Positions 50,586 through 59,196 of a stretch of 64,000 nucleotides of DNA are shown piece after piece. Position numbers and translations under genes: made by a program. Source of the DNA: RYN-230 sp963814645 (lineage in GTDB: Bacteria; Actinomycetota; Actinomycetes; Streptosporangiales; Streptosporangiaceae); assembly GCA_963814645.1 (NCBI GenBank), contig CAWFDX010000004.1, positions 2,170,001 to 2,234,000 of the forward strand. The letters run 5' to 3'. The first letter of the stretch is position 1. Every line of letters starts with the position of its first letter. A model generated the notes under the pieces. That model had not been told where the DNA came from. It did no database searches and was given only the letters and a program-made list of their open reading frames with translations.

Positions 50586-51307
50586 CCGGCGCCGCGGCCG
50601 CCCCGGCCATCATCGAGCTGGCCGGGGTGCAGAAGACCTACCGCAGCCCAGCGGGCCGGGGACGGGGCGTCGGGTTCCGCGCGCTGAGCGGGGTGGACCT
50701 GGTCATCGGCGCGGGCGAGATGGTGGCCATCACCGGCCCGTCGGGCAGCGGCAAGACCACTATCATCAACCTCATCGCCGGTATCGACCGGCCGACGGCC
50801 GGCACGGTCACGGTGGCCGGCCAGCGCCTGGACCAGCTGGCCGAGGACCAGCTGGCCCGCTGGCGCGGCCGCACGATCGGCATCGTGTTCCAGTTCTTCC
50901 AGCTGATGCCCACGCTCACCGCGGTGGAGAACGCCACCCTCCCGCTCGACCTGGCGCACCGCGGCCCGGCCCGGGAACGCCAGGCTGCGGCGGGCCGCCA
51001 CCTGGCCGAGGTCGGCCTGGCCGACCGCGGCGACCGGCTGCCGCTGGAGCTGTCCGGCGGCGAGCAGCAGCGGGTGGCCATCGCCCGCGCGATGGCCTGC
51101 GAACCGCCGATCCTGCTCGGCGACGAACCGACCGGCAACCTGGACACCGCGCTGGCCCTGGACATGTTCGGGCTGATGGCGGCCCTGAACAAATCCGGGA
51201 CCACGGTGGTCTACGTCACCCACGACCAGGCGCTGGCCGGCCTCGCGTCCCGGATCGTGTCGGTCCGCGACGGGCTGATCGTGGCCGACACCGGGCGGCG
51301 GCCGTGA
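50582..51307 (+). CDS. ABC transporter ATP-binding protein 2 (MacB/LolD-like)
   Basis: 241 residues. Walker A GPSGSGKTTIINLIAG, Q-loop IVFQFFQLMPTLTA, signature LSGGEQQRVAIARAM, Walker B ILLGDEPTGNLD and switch VTHDQALAG. Both ATPases are intact yet only one permease gene follows, so they may work as a heterodimer. GTGA overlap with the permease gene. Confidence 0.92.
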   Translation: MTGAAAAPAIIELAGVQKTYRSPAGRGRGVGFRALSGVDLVIGAGEMVAITGPSGSGKTTIINLIAGIDRPTAGTVTVAGQRLDQLAEDQLARWRGRTIGIVFQFFQLMPTLTAVENATLPLDLAHRGPARERQAAAGRHLAEVGLADRGDRLPLELSGGEQQRVAIARAMACEPPILLGDEPTGNLDTALALDMFGLMAALNKSGTTVVYVTHDQALAGLASRIVSVRDGLIVADTGRRP

Positions 51308-53706
51308 GCACGCTGACCCGCAAGGCATGGGGTGATCTGACCCGGCACCGGGCCCGTACCCTGCTGACCGCGTTCACCCTGTGCATCGCCATCGCCAGCC
51401 TGGGTTTCCTGGCCGTGCCGAGCCTGCTGAACGCGGCCATGGACCGGCAGGTCCAGCAGAGCCACCTGTACGACGTCGCGCTGCCCACCCGCATCCTGAA
51501 CCTGACCCCGGCCCAGCTCAGCGCGCTTGGCCGGCTGCCCGGCATCACCGCGGTCAGCGCCGACCTGGGCTACGTCACGAAGGCCACCTCCGCGGCCGGT
51601 ACGCAGAACGTGGATATCGCCGGCGGCGATCTGGCGTCCGCCGCGGTGGACACCGTCCCGCTGCTCACCGGCCGGCTGCCCCGGGACGGCCAGGTGCTGG
51701 CCGACGCGGCCAATGGCCGGGCCACGGACTACGCCCTGCCCGCCGGCGCGACATTGCGGGTCCGGGCGGCGAGCGGCGCGCTGGTCCCGCTGCGGATCAG
51801 CGGCACCGGGATGAACCTGGCCGCGACGCCGGGGGCGAACGGGTCCAGCACTCCCGTCTTCTACACCACGCTGGCCACCCTGGAGTCGCTGCGCGGCGTG
51901 CACGGCATCAACTTCCTGGGCTTCCGGCTCACCGACGACGCCCCGGCCGCGCAGTCCCGGGCCGTCGCCGAGGTACGCGCCTACCTGACCAAGCAGACCG
52001 GGTCGGACCCGATCACCGGGCTGCCCGCCACCCGGGCCGCCAGTCAGTGGCCCGGGCAGGCCAGCTTCGGCCGCACGATGACGCTGCTGTACATCATCAC
52101 GATCCTGGCGTTCGTCTCGGCCCTGTTCCTCATCTCGGCCACGATGAACACGCTCATCGCCGAGCAGGCGGGCGAGATCGCCATCCTCAAGACGCTCGGC
52201 GGCCGGCGACGGCAGATCGGCGGGATCACCGTGCGCACCGCGGCCATGCTCGGCGCGGCCGGGGCCATCCTGGGCACCCTGCTCGGCATCGCCGTCGCCT
52301 ACCTGGTGGCGCACTCCTTCGCCGAGACGCTCATCGACCTGCCCATCGGGTTCGGCGTCGCCCCCGGCGTGGTCGTGGCCAGCCTGCTGGCCGGCCCGGT
52401 GCTGGCCGTGGCCGCTTCGCTGCCCGCGCTGCGCCGCGCGCTGCGCCGGCCGGTAGCCGAGACGCTCGCTGGCACGGCCAGCGCCGGGGGATTCGGCGCT
52501 GGCCGGCTGGACCGGCTGATCGCCCGCAGCGGCCTGCTGGCCGAGGCCGGGATCCCGAGCAGCCTGCGGATGGGCGTCCGGAACGCGCTGCGGCAGAAGC
52601 GGCGCAGCCTGGCCACCATCGCCCAGATCGCGGTGGCGGGCGGGCTGGCCATCACGTTCCTGGCCCTGGGCCAGTCCGCGTCGGCCCTGATCAGCCACAC
52701 CGAGAACCAGTTGCGATTCACCGCCGCGGTCGGCATGACCAGCGGCTCGCCGCCGTTCGGCGGCCAGGCGGTCGCCACGGCCGCCGCGACGCCGGGGGTG
52801 GCCCGCGCCGAGCCGGTGGAGACGAGCGCGGTGCAGTACCGCGGGCAGAGCTACGTGGCCTGGGGCCTGAGCCCGCGTCCGCTGTACGCCTACCGGCTGA
52901 GCGCGGGCCGCTGGTTCACCGCGGCCGAGGCGGCCGCGCGCGCTCACCCGGCCATCCCGCCGGTGGTGCTCGGCCCGGTGCTGGCCCGCGCCAGCCACGC
53001 GTACATCGGCCGGATCCTGACCGTGGACACTCCGGTGGGCTACACCCGGGTCCGCGTGATCGGGCTGGATACCGGCGATACCAATGGCGGCAGCACCGTC
53101 TACTTCCCGCTGCCCGCCCTGGAACGCCTGGACGGCGGCCCCGGCACCGCCGACTCGATCTGGCTCAAGACGGCCGGCGCCAGCCATGCCGCCATCAACC
53201 GGGCCGCCGCCGCGGTGGGCAGACGGCTGACCGCCGCGGGCTACCGGGTGTCCATCTCCGACGTCTACGTGGTGGTAGCGGACATCACCGCCAGCTCGCG
53301 CGCGGTCCTCGTCATCGTCCAGGTCCTCGGTCTGCTGGTGGTCGCGATCACGCTGATGGGCCTGGTCAGCGCGCTCAGCATGGCGGTCATCGAGCGGACC
53401 AGGGAGATCGGCATCCTGCGCTGCGTGGGGGCCAGGGCACGGCAGATCCGGCGGGTCTTCACCGCCGAGGCGGTGCTGCTGGTCATCACCGGCTGGGTGC
53501 TGGCCGTGCCGCTCGGCTGGCTGATGTACCAGGGACTGCGCGCGCTCGTCCTGCACAGCGCTGACCTCAGCCTGCCGGACGATTTCCCGGTGGCCATCCC
53601 GCTGGGCACGCTGATCGGCCTGCTCGTGCTGACCCTGCTGGTCATCCGGCTGCCGCTGCGCCGGGCCAGCCGGATCCAGCCCGGGCTGGCGCTGCGCTAC
53701 CAGTAG
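51304..53706 (+). CDS. FtsX/MacB-type ABC permease
   Basis: 800 residues from a GTG. N-terminal membrane helix (RARTLLTAFTLCIAIASLGF), a large extracytoplasmic domain (about 40-255), three helices with a FtsX motif (LLYIITILAFVSALFLISATMNTLIAEQAGEIAILKTLGG), a second membrane/extracytoplasmic repeat, and a C-terminal FtsX block (GLVSALSMAVIERTREIGILRCVGARARQIRRVF) ending LRRASRIQPGLALRY. Two FtsX units, the usual size. A macrolide-, peptide- or lipid-type exporter or mechanotransmission system; substrate unknown. Last gene of the PadR operon. Confidence 0.9.
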   Translation: MSTLTRKAWGDLTRHRARTLLTAFTLCIAIASLGFLAVPSLLNAAMDRQVQQSHLYDVALPTRILNLTPAQLSALGRLPGITAVSADLGYVTKATSAAGTQNVDIAGGDLASAAVDTVPLLTGRLPRDGQVLADAANGRATDYALPAGATLRVRAASGALVPLRISGTGMNLAATPGANGSSTPVFYTTLATLESLRGVHGINFLGFRLTDDAPAAQSRAVAEVRAYLTKQTGSDPITGLPATRAASQWPGQASFGRTMTLLYIITILAFVSALFLISATMNTLIAEQAGEIAILKTLGGRRRQIGGITVRTAAMLGAAGAILGTLLGIAVAYLVAHSFAETLIDLPIGFGVAPGVVVASLLAGPVLAVAASLPALRRALRRPVAETLAGTASAGGFGAGRLDRLIARSGLLAEAGIPSSLRMGVRNALRQKRRSLATIAQIAVAGGLAITFLALGQSASALISHTENQLRFTAAVGMTSGSPPFGGQAVATAAATPGVARAEPVETSAVQYRGQSYVAWGLSPRPLYAYRLSAGRWFTAAEAAARAHPAIPPVVLGPVLARASHAYIGRILTVDTPVGYTRVRVIGLDTGDTNGGSTVYFPLPALERLDGGPGTADSIWLKTAGASHAAINRAAAAVGRRLTAAGYRVSISDVYVVVADITASSRAVLVIVQVLGLLVVAITLMGLVSALSMAVIERTREIGILRCVGARARQIRRVFTAEAVLLVITGWVLAVPLGWLMYQGLRALVLHSADLSLPDDFPVAIPLGTLIGLLVLTLLVIRLPLRRASRIQPGLALRYQ

Positions 53707-53768
53707 CACCCAGCTTGCGCCCAGTACGGCCCGGGTAGATCAGGAGAAAGGCGGGCAGGGGGTGCGGC

Positions 53769-55802
53769 ATGACGCAGACGGCACCCTCCCCCGCTGCCGC
53801 CGGCCCGGCCACGCTGAGCCACCGCCGAGTCCTGATCATCTTCGGCGCGCTGCTGCTCGGCCTGCTGCTGGCCGCGCTGGACCAGACGATCGTGGCCACC
53901 GCCCTGCCGACGATCGCCGGCGACCTGCACGGGCTGTCCCATCTGTCCTGGGTGGTGACCGCGTACCTGCTGGCCTCGACGGCGTCGACACCGCTGTGGG
54001 GGAAGCTGGGCGACCTGTACGGCCGCAAGCAGTTCTTCCAGGCCGCGATCGTGATCTTCCTGGTCGGGTCGATCTTCTCCGGGCTGGCGCACTCGATGAT
54101 CGAGTTGATCGCCTCCCGCGCGGTGCAGGGCATCGGCGGCGGCGGGCTGTTCGCCGGGGCACAGAGCATCATCGGGGATGTGGTGCCGCCCCGGGAGCGC
54201 GGCCGCTACCAGGGCATCTTCGGCGCGGTATTCGGCGTGACCAGCGTGCTCGGACCGCTGATCGGCGGCTTCTTCGTGGACAACCTGAGCTGGCGCTGGG
54301 TGTTCTACATCAACGTGCCGATCGGGGTCGTCGCGCTGGTGGTGGTGGCCGCCGTGCTGCCCCGGTCGCTGCCCCGGACCAAGCACACCATCGACTACCT
54401 GGGCACCGCGCTGCTGGCCGCCGCGGCGACCTGCCTGGTGCTGCTCACCTCACTCGGCGGGACCACCTGGGCCTGGTCATCGGGGCCGATCATCGGCCTG
54501 GCCATCGGGGCGGTCGCCGCCATCGCGGGCTTCGTACTGGTGGAGCGCCGGGCCGCGGAGCCGGTCATGCCGCTGAACCTGTTCCGCAACCGGGTCTTCT
54601 CCGCGGCCAGCGGGGTCGGCCTGGTGGTCGGCTTCGCCATGTTCGGCGCACTGTCTTACCTGCCGCAGTACTTCCAGATCGTGAAGGGGGTCAGCCCGAC
54701 CTCATCCGGGCTGCGGCTGCTGCCGCTGATGGCCGGCCTGCTGGCCACCTCGATCACCACCGGGCAGCTGGTCAGCCGCACCGGCCGGTACAAGATCTTC
54801 CCGGTCGTCGGCACCGCGGTGATGACGCTCGGGCTGTACCTGCTGTCGCTGCTGGCCGTGACCACCAGCACCCTGTTCGCCTCGCTGTACATGCTGGTGC
54901 TCGGGGCCGGCATCGGCGCCTCGATGCAGGTCCTGGTCATCGCGGTGCAGAACTCGGTGCAGTACGCCGACCTCGGCACGGCCACCGCGGGCGCGACGTT
55001 CTTCCGCTCCATCGGCGGCTCGTTCGGCGTGGCCGTGTTCGGCGCGATCTTCGCCAACGTGCTGCCGCGCAACCTGGCCAGCGAGCTGCACGGCCTCAGC
55101 CTGCCGCCCGGCCTGACCGCGGCCAGCGGGGCCAGCCCGGCCGTCCTGGACCGGCTGCCCGCACCGGTGCACGACGCGTTCGTGCACGCCTACGCCACCT
55201 CACTGCACACCGTGTTCCTGGCCTCCGTCCCGGTCGGCGCGCTCGCGTTCGCGCTCAGCTGGACGCTCAAGGAGGTCCCGCTGCGCACCACCACCCGGGC
55301 TCCTGACCCGGCCGACACGCTGGCCCCTACCGCCCGGCCGTCGGTCCGCGACACCCACCAGGAGATGGAACGGGCCATCACGTCGCTGCTGTCCCGGGAG
55401 CGCCGCCGGGTCGTCTACACCGAGCTGCTCTCCGCGGCCGGTCTGCAGCTCAAGCCCCGCGCGGCCTGGCTGCTCTACCGCGTCGGCGAGCACCAGGACC
55501 TGAGCCGTCACCAGCTGGCCGGGCTGCTCCAGGTGCCCGACACCGACCTGCAGCACCGGCTGGCCGAGCTCAGCACCCCCGGGTACGTGACCGACGGCGA
55601 CGCCAGCCACCCGGTGCGGCTCACCGCCACCGGCGAGACCGCCTACCAGGACCTGATGCGGGCCCGTGAGGACCGGCTGCGCAAGCTGTGCGCGGACTGG
55701 GGCCCGGACCGGCACCCGCAGCTCGCGGCCCTGCTCACCACCATCACCCATCAGCTCGCCGCCAGCGGCGAGAAACCTGGCGCCGACCTCGACGCGGCGT
55801 AA
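53769..55802 (+). CDS. DHA2-type (14-TM) MFS drug exporter fused to a MarR-like domain
   Basis: 677 residues. Residues ~1-510 are an EmrB/QacA-type transporter (LAALDQTIVATALPTIAGDL, motif A LWGKLGDLYGRKQFF, motif C-like VFGVTSVLGPLIGGFFVDNLSWRWVFYIN). After a loop, residues ~540-660 form a winged-helix unit (RRRVVYTELLSAAGLQLKPRAAWLLYRV, DLSRHQLAGLLQV, YVTDGDASHPVRLTATGETAYQDLM). This would sit in the cytoplasm and may sense a drug or bind DNA at the membrane. The frame is continuous with no internal break. Follows the ABC operon by 62 bases. Confidence 0.88.
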   Translation: MTQTAPSPAAAGPATLSHRRVLIIFGALLLGLLLAALDQTIVATALPTIAGDLHGLSHLSWVVTAYLLASTASTPLWGKLGDLYGRKQFFQAAIVIFLVGSIFSGLAHSMIELIASRAVQGIGGGGLFAGAQSIIGDVVPPRERGRYQGIFGAVFGVTSVLGPLIGGFFVDNLSWRWVFYINVPIGVVALVVVAAVLPRSLPRTKHTIDYLGTALLAAAATCLVLLTSLGGTTWAWSSGPIIGLAIGAVAAIAGFVLVERRAAEPVMPLNLFRNRVFSAASGVGLVVGFAMFGALSYLPQYFQIVKGVSPTSSGLRLLPLMAGLLATSITTGQLVSRTGRYKIFPVVGTAVMTLGLYLLSLLAVTTSTLFASLYMLVLGAGIGASMQVLVIAVQNSVQYADLGTATAGATFFRSIGGSFGVAVFGAIFANVLPRNLASELHGLSLPPGLTAASGASPAVLDRLPAPVHDAFVHAYATSLHTVFLASVPVGALAFALSWTLKEVPLRTTTRAPDPADTLAPTARPSVRDTHQEMERAITSLLSRERRRVVYTELLSAAGLQLKPRAAWLLYRVGEHQDLSRHQLAGLLQVPDTDLQHRLAELSTPGYVTDGDASHPVRLTATGETAYQDLMRAREDRLRKLCADWGPDRHPQLAALLTTITHQLAASGEKPGADLDAA

Positions 55803-55875
55803 CCCCCGGCCCGCCCGGAGTGCATACCCTGGTGCTGGCCGCGACCATAACTTCGCAGCAGAACAGGTGAATCTG

Positions 55876-56118
55876 ATGACTTCTGCAAGTGTGTCCAACC
55901 GTTCTTCTGGCCGCAGCACGCTGGCCATCGTCCTGGTCATCCTCGGCATCCTGGCCATCCTCGCCGGGATCCTGTACGTCGCCGGCGCGGCGAACTCCAT
56001 CCACTTCATGGTGGGCAGTGTGCACAAGGGGCACCACCTGGCCCGGGCCGCGGTCTCCTTCGTGGTCGGCATCGCGCTGCTGATCATCGCCTGGTTCGCG
56101 GCCCGGACGCACCGGTAG
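55876..56118 (+). CDS. Small two-helix membrane protein
   Basis: 80 residues from the ATG at 55876. Polar start SVSNRSSGRS, TM1 TLAIVLVILGILAILAGILYVAGA, a His-rich loop (HFMVGSVHKGHHLA), TM2 AVSFVVGIALLIIAWFAA. Common small inner-membrane type of unknown function in actinomycetes. Ribosome site weak (CAGGTGA). Confidence 0.65.
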   Translation: MTSASVSNRSSGRSTLAIVLVILGILAILAGILYVAGAANSIHFMVGSVHKGHHLARAAVSFVVGIALLIIAWFAARTHR

Positions 56119-56182
56119 CCAGCCGGGCCGCCGCACTCCTCCTACCTGGCCGGCCCCTTGTGCCAGGCTGCCCTGGGCGGAT

Positions 56183-56203
56183 GTCACATTGTGACTACCG
56201 AAC
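56183..56203 (+). promoter_or_regulatory. 21-bp element upstream of the ALDH gene, shared with the MucR-like gene
   Basis: GTCACA-N4-GACTACCGAAC. The first 13 bases are also a palindrome (GTCACA-T-TGTGAC). 18 of 21 bases match 59036-59056 without gaps. It ends 20 bases before the ALDH ATG. Confidence 0.6.
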
Positions 56204-56223
56204 GGCAAGGGAGATGACCAAAG

Positions 56224-57712
56224 ATGACCGTTACCCTGGACCGGAACGTCGAAGCGTTCGTCGCCGCACCACGCCAGCTGTTCATCGACGGACAGTGGGT
56301 GGCCGCGGCGTCCGGGAAGACCTTCGACACCCCCAACCCAGCGACCGGCGAAACGCTGGCCCGGATCGCTGAGGGAGACGCCGAGGACATCGACCGGGCG
56401 GTACGGGCGGCCCGGCGGGCCTTCGAGGGTGGCCCGTGGAGCCGGATGACCCCATCCGAGCGGGGGCGGATCATCTGGCGGATCGGCGATCTCATCCTGG
56501 AGCACGCGGACGAGCTGGCCCAGCTGGAGTCGCTGGACAACGGCAAGCCGTTCGCCGTAGCCAAGGCGGCGGACGTGCCGCTGGCCGCCGACCTGTTCCA
56601 CTACATGGCCGGCTGGGCCACCAAGATCGAGGGCAACACGATCAACATCTCGGTGCCCTACATGCCGGGCGCCAACTTCCACTCCTACACGCTGCGTGAG
56701 CCGGTCGGCGTGGTGGGCCAGATCATCCCGTGGAACTTCCCGCTGCTGATGGCCGCGTGGAAGCTCGGCCCGGCCCTGACCACCGGGAACTGCGTGGTGC
56801 TCAAGCCCGCCGAGCAGACCCCGCTGACCGCGATACGGGCTGATCGCCGAGGCCGGCGTGCCGGACGGCGTGGTCAACGTGGTGACCGGGTTCGGCGAGA
56901 CGGCCGGCGCGGCGCTGGCCGCGCACAATGATGTGGACAAGGTGGCCTTCACCGGTTCCACCGAGGTGGGCAAGCTGATCGTCGCGGCTTCGGGGGCCAC
57001 CAACCTGAAGAAGCTGACCCTGGAACTGGGCGGCAAGAGCCCCAACATCGTCTTCGACGACGCCGACGAGGGTGCGGTCGAGGGCGCCGCCAACGCGATC
57101 TTCTTCAACCACGGCCAGTGCTGTGTCGCCGGCTCCCGGCTGTTCGTCCAGGAGAGCCGGTTCGACGAGGTCGTCGACGGGGTATCCGAGATCGCCAAGT
57201 CGATCAAGCTCGGCTCCGGGATGGACGAGAGCACCCAGATCCAGATGGGGCCGCTGGTCTCCGACGAGCAATTCCGCCGGGTGACCGGTTACCTGGAATC
57301 CGGGAAATCCGACGGTGCCACTGCTCTGGCGGGCGGCGGCCGGTTCGGCGACCGCGGCTACTTCGTCGAGCCCACCGTGCTCACTAACACCCGCCCCGAC
57401 ATGAAGGTCGTCCGCGAGGAGATCTTCGGTCCCGTCCTGGTCGCCTCACCGTTCACCAACCTGGATGAGATCGCCGGTGTCGCCAACGACAGCGAGTACG
57501 GCCTGGGCGCGGGCATCTGGACCCGGGACATCTCCAAGGCCCACGCGCTGGCCAAGAAGATCCGGGCGGGCACGGTCTGGATCAACTGCTACAACGTGTT
57601 CGACGCGTCGCTGCCGTTCGGCGGATATAAGCAGTCTGGCTGGGGCCGCGAGATGGGCCACGAGGTGCTGAACAACTACACCGAGGTCAAGGCGGTTACC
57701 ACGCAGCTCTGA
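56224..57712 (+). pseudogene. NAD-dependent aldehyde dehydrogenase, 1-nt frameshift in mid-gene
   Basis: About 495 residues. Frame 1 (56224 to about 56835): QLFIDGQWVAAASGKTFDT, IIPWNFPLLMAAWKLGPAL and VVLKPAEQTPLTAIR. An extra G in ATACGGGCTG (56834-56842) shifts to frame 2: LIAEAGVPDGVVNVVTGFG, FTGSTEVG, LTLELGGKSPNIVF (general-base Glu), FNHGQCCVAGSRLFV (nucleophile Cys), EEIFGPVLV and FGGYKQSGWGREMG. Classic phenylacetaldehyde/betaine/acetaldehyde dehydrogenase type, tetrameric, cytosolic. All catalytic residues survive if the indel is a reading error. GGGAG lies upstream; a regulatory element at 56183-56203. Confidence 0.82.
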
Positions 57713-57715
57713 CGG

Positions 57716-57925
57716 CTAATTCGGCGTGGCCACGATGACGTCGGACGCCTTGATCACGGCGAGTACCTGGCTGCCCTCAGCCAGGCCGAGCTGGCGGACC
57801 GCCTCCACCGTGATCGAGGCGACCAGCCGCACGCCGTTGGCGTCCAGTTCCACGTTGGCGATGGCCTCCCCCAGGTGGATGCCGGTCACCCGGGCCGGGA
57901 TCTGATTGCGCGCGCTCAGCTGCAT
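57716..57925 (-). CDS. mop: Molbindin (single Mop/TOBE domain)
   Basis: 69 residues from the ATG at 57925 (GAGGAGCC upstream). QLSARNQIPARVTGIHLGEAIANVELDANGVRLVASITVEAVRQLGLAEGSQVLAVIKASDVIVAT is a complete Mop fold; such proteins assemble as hexamers that store or buffer molybdate or tungstate in the cytosol. No mod transporter or ModE is near. Convergent with the ALDH gene, three bases apart. Confidence 0.9.
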   Translation of the reverse strand: MQLSARNQIPARVTGIHLGEAIANVELDANGVRLVASITVEAVRQLGLAEGSQVLAVIKASDVIVATPN

Positions 57926-58006
57926 AGCGTGGCTCCTCACGATCTTGTCTGCTTACCCGGGCTACGCTAGCGGGCCGGGCCCGGCCGGCCCACGGCGCCG
58001 CGCTGC

Positions 58007-59011
58007 TCAGCGTCCGGCCTGCCGCCGCAGCCACGACTCCGGCTGCCCGGATTCCGCCGACATCGCCCGCCACGTCCAGCCCGCCGCCCGGCGCTGGCCG
58101 ACGTAGCACTCCATTGAGTCGAAACCCAGGCCCGCGGCCACCTGCGCGGCGCGTTCCCGGGCGCCATGCCGTTTGGCCGTGTGCGCCTCCCAGTCCAGTC
58201 CGTGCCGGCGCAGCGCGGCCTGGACGGCGTGGTGCGACAGCCCGGCTTCCGCCGCGATGGCATTGGCCGTCCAGTGCCGCTGGACGTGCCGGTCACGCAG
58301 GTAGCTGGGCACGTCGGGGAAGCCGAGCCGGGCCAGCGCGGGCTGCCAGCGGGCATCCGGCCGGGCCGGGCGCAGCTGCGGCACGGCCGCCGCGGCCCGC
58401 GGGTCGAGGCCGGCCAGATGCCGGGACAGCCAGTCCTTGTGCAGTCCGGCGGACCGGCTGATCGCCGCCAGGCTGTCCCCGCCGGCCACCCGGGCCAGCA
58501 CGAACGTGCCGATGTCCGGGTAGCCGTGCCGCTCGGCCACGCCGGCCGCCACCGCGGCCAGCTGGACCGCGGCACGGGCTGGGCTGGCCGCAACCGGCCT
58601 GCCCGCGTGCGCCTGCTGGGCCTTCCGGCGGCGCTGCTGCGGATGCGGGCGGCCAGTGGCCGCGGCGGCCGCGTCCCGGGCCAGCGCCCCGGACCGGGCC
58701 CGCTGGCGGCCGACGGCGCTGCCCGCCCGCACGGCGGGATCAAAGACCAGCCGGGAGGCGAACGCGGCCGCCCGCAGCTTCCGGGTTTCCGGTCCCTCCA
58801 GGGACTGCCCGCGCTCCAGGCCGAACGCGGCGCAGTAGGCCTGCTTGGTCCAGCCATGCCCGCGCAGGTGTACGGTCACCGAACGCAGCGCCCGGCCGCA
58901 CAGGTGGCAGATGACCAGGCTGTCCTCGATCACGACCTCGCCAAGCGGGGCGAAGTACGGCGTGCCGTCCGCCAGCACGCCAACGGGGATCCTGACCAGC
59001 GCCGTGGACAT
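58007..59011 (-). CDS. MucR/Ros-type zinc-finger DNA-binding protein with extra helical modules
   Basis: 334 residues. The finger is Cys35-x2-Cys38-x9-His48-x3-His52 (VICHLCGRALRSVTVHLRGHGWTKQAYCAAFGL), the MucR/Ros spacing. After a basic, Ala/Arg-rich middle come repeated helix-turn-helix-like units (LAAISRSAGLHKDWLSRHLAGL, TANAIAAEAGLSHHAVQAALRRHGL, WRAMSAESGQPESWLRRQ). Longer than alphaproteobacterial MucR (~140 aa). Likely a nucleic-acid-binding regulator. Upstream lie an inverted repeat (59032-59052) that overlaps an element shared with the ALDH promoter, and a TTGACA-bearing tandem repeat. Confidence 0.75.
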   Translation of the reverse strand: MSTALVRIPVGVLADGTPYFAPLGEVVIEDSLVICHLCGRALRSVTVHLRGHGWTKQAYCAAFGLERGQSLEGPETRKLRAAAFASRLVFDPAVRAGSAVGRQRARSGALARDAAAAATGRPHPQQRRRKAQQAHAGRPVAASPARAAVQLAAVAAGVAERHGYPDIGTFVLARVAGGDSLAAISRSAGLHKDWLSRHLAGLDPRAAAAVPQLRPARPDARWQPALARLGFPDVPSYLRDRHVQRHWTANAIAAEAGLSHHAVQAALRRHGLDWEAHTAKRHGARERAAQVAAGLGFDSMECYVGQRRAAGWTWRAMSAESGQPESWLRRQAGR

Positions 59012-59031
59012 TGACCGCCCTTCCCGCAGGA

Positions 59032-59056
59032 GGTAGTCACAACGAGACTACCGAAC
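59032..59056. promoter_or_regulatory. Operator region of the MucR-like gene
   Basis: Perfect palindrome GGTAGTC-N7-GACTACC (59032-59052), overlapped by the shared element GTCACA-N4-GACTACCGAAC (59036-59056). It begins 20 bp upstream of the MucR-like ATG at 59011. Confidence 0.6.
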
Positions 59057-59075
59057 CACGGGCATGCCGTCACGC

Positions 59076-59139
59076 CCCAGTGCTGTCAACCCAGCGCTGT
59101 CAACCCAGTGCTGTCAACCCAGTGCTGTCAACCCAGTAC
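59076..59139. repeat. 14-bp tandem repeat, 4.5 units, with minus-strand TTGACA boxes
   Basis: Units CCCAGTGCTGTCAA at 59076, 59090 (one base varies), 59104 and 59118, then a partial unit. Each reads TTGACAGCACTGGG on the minus strand, so four consensus -35 hexamers are stacked every 14 bp ahead of the leftward MucR-like gene. Too short and without spacers for a CRISPR. Confidence 0.8.
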
Positions 59140-59196
59140 CGCCACGCCCGGGGCTTACGAGCCAGTCATAGCGGCCTGGCCACTACGCTCGGGTTC

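Noticed and set aside
59076..59139. CRISPR array
   Set aside because: Units are 14 bp and directly abutting, with no spacers and no cas genes in the window.
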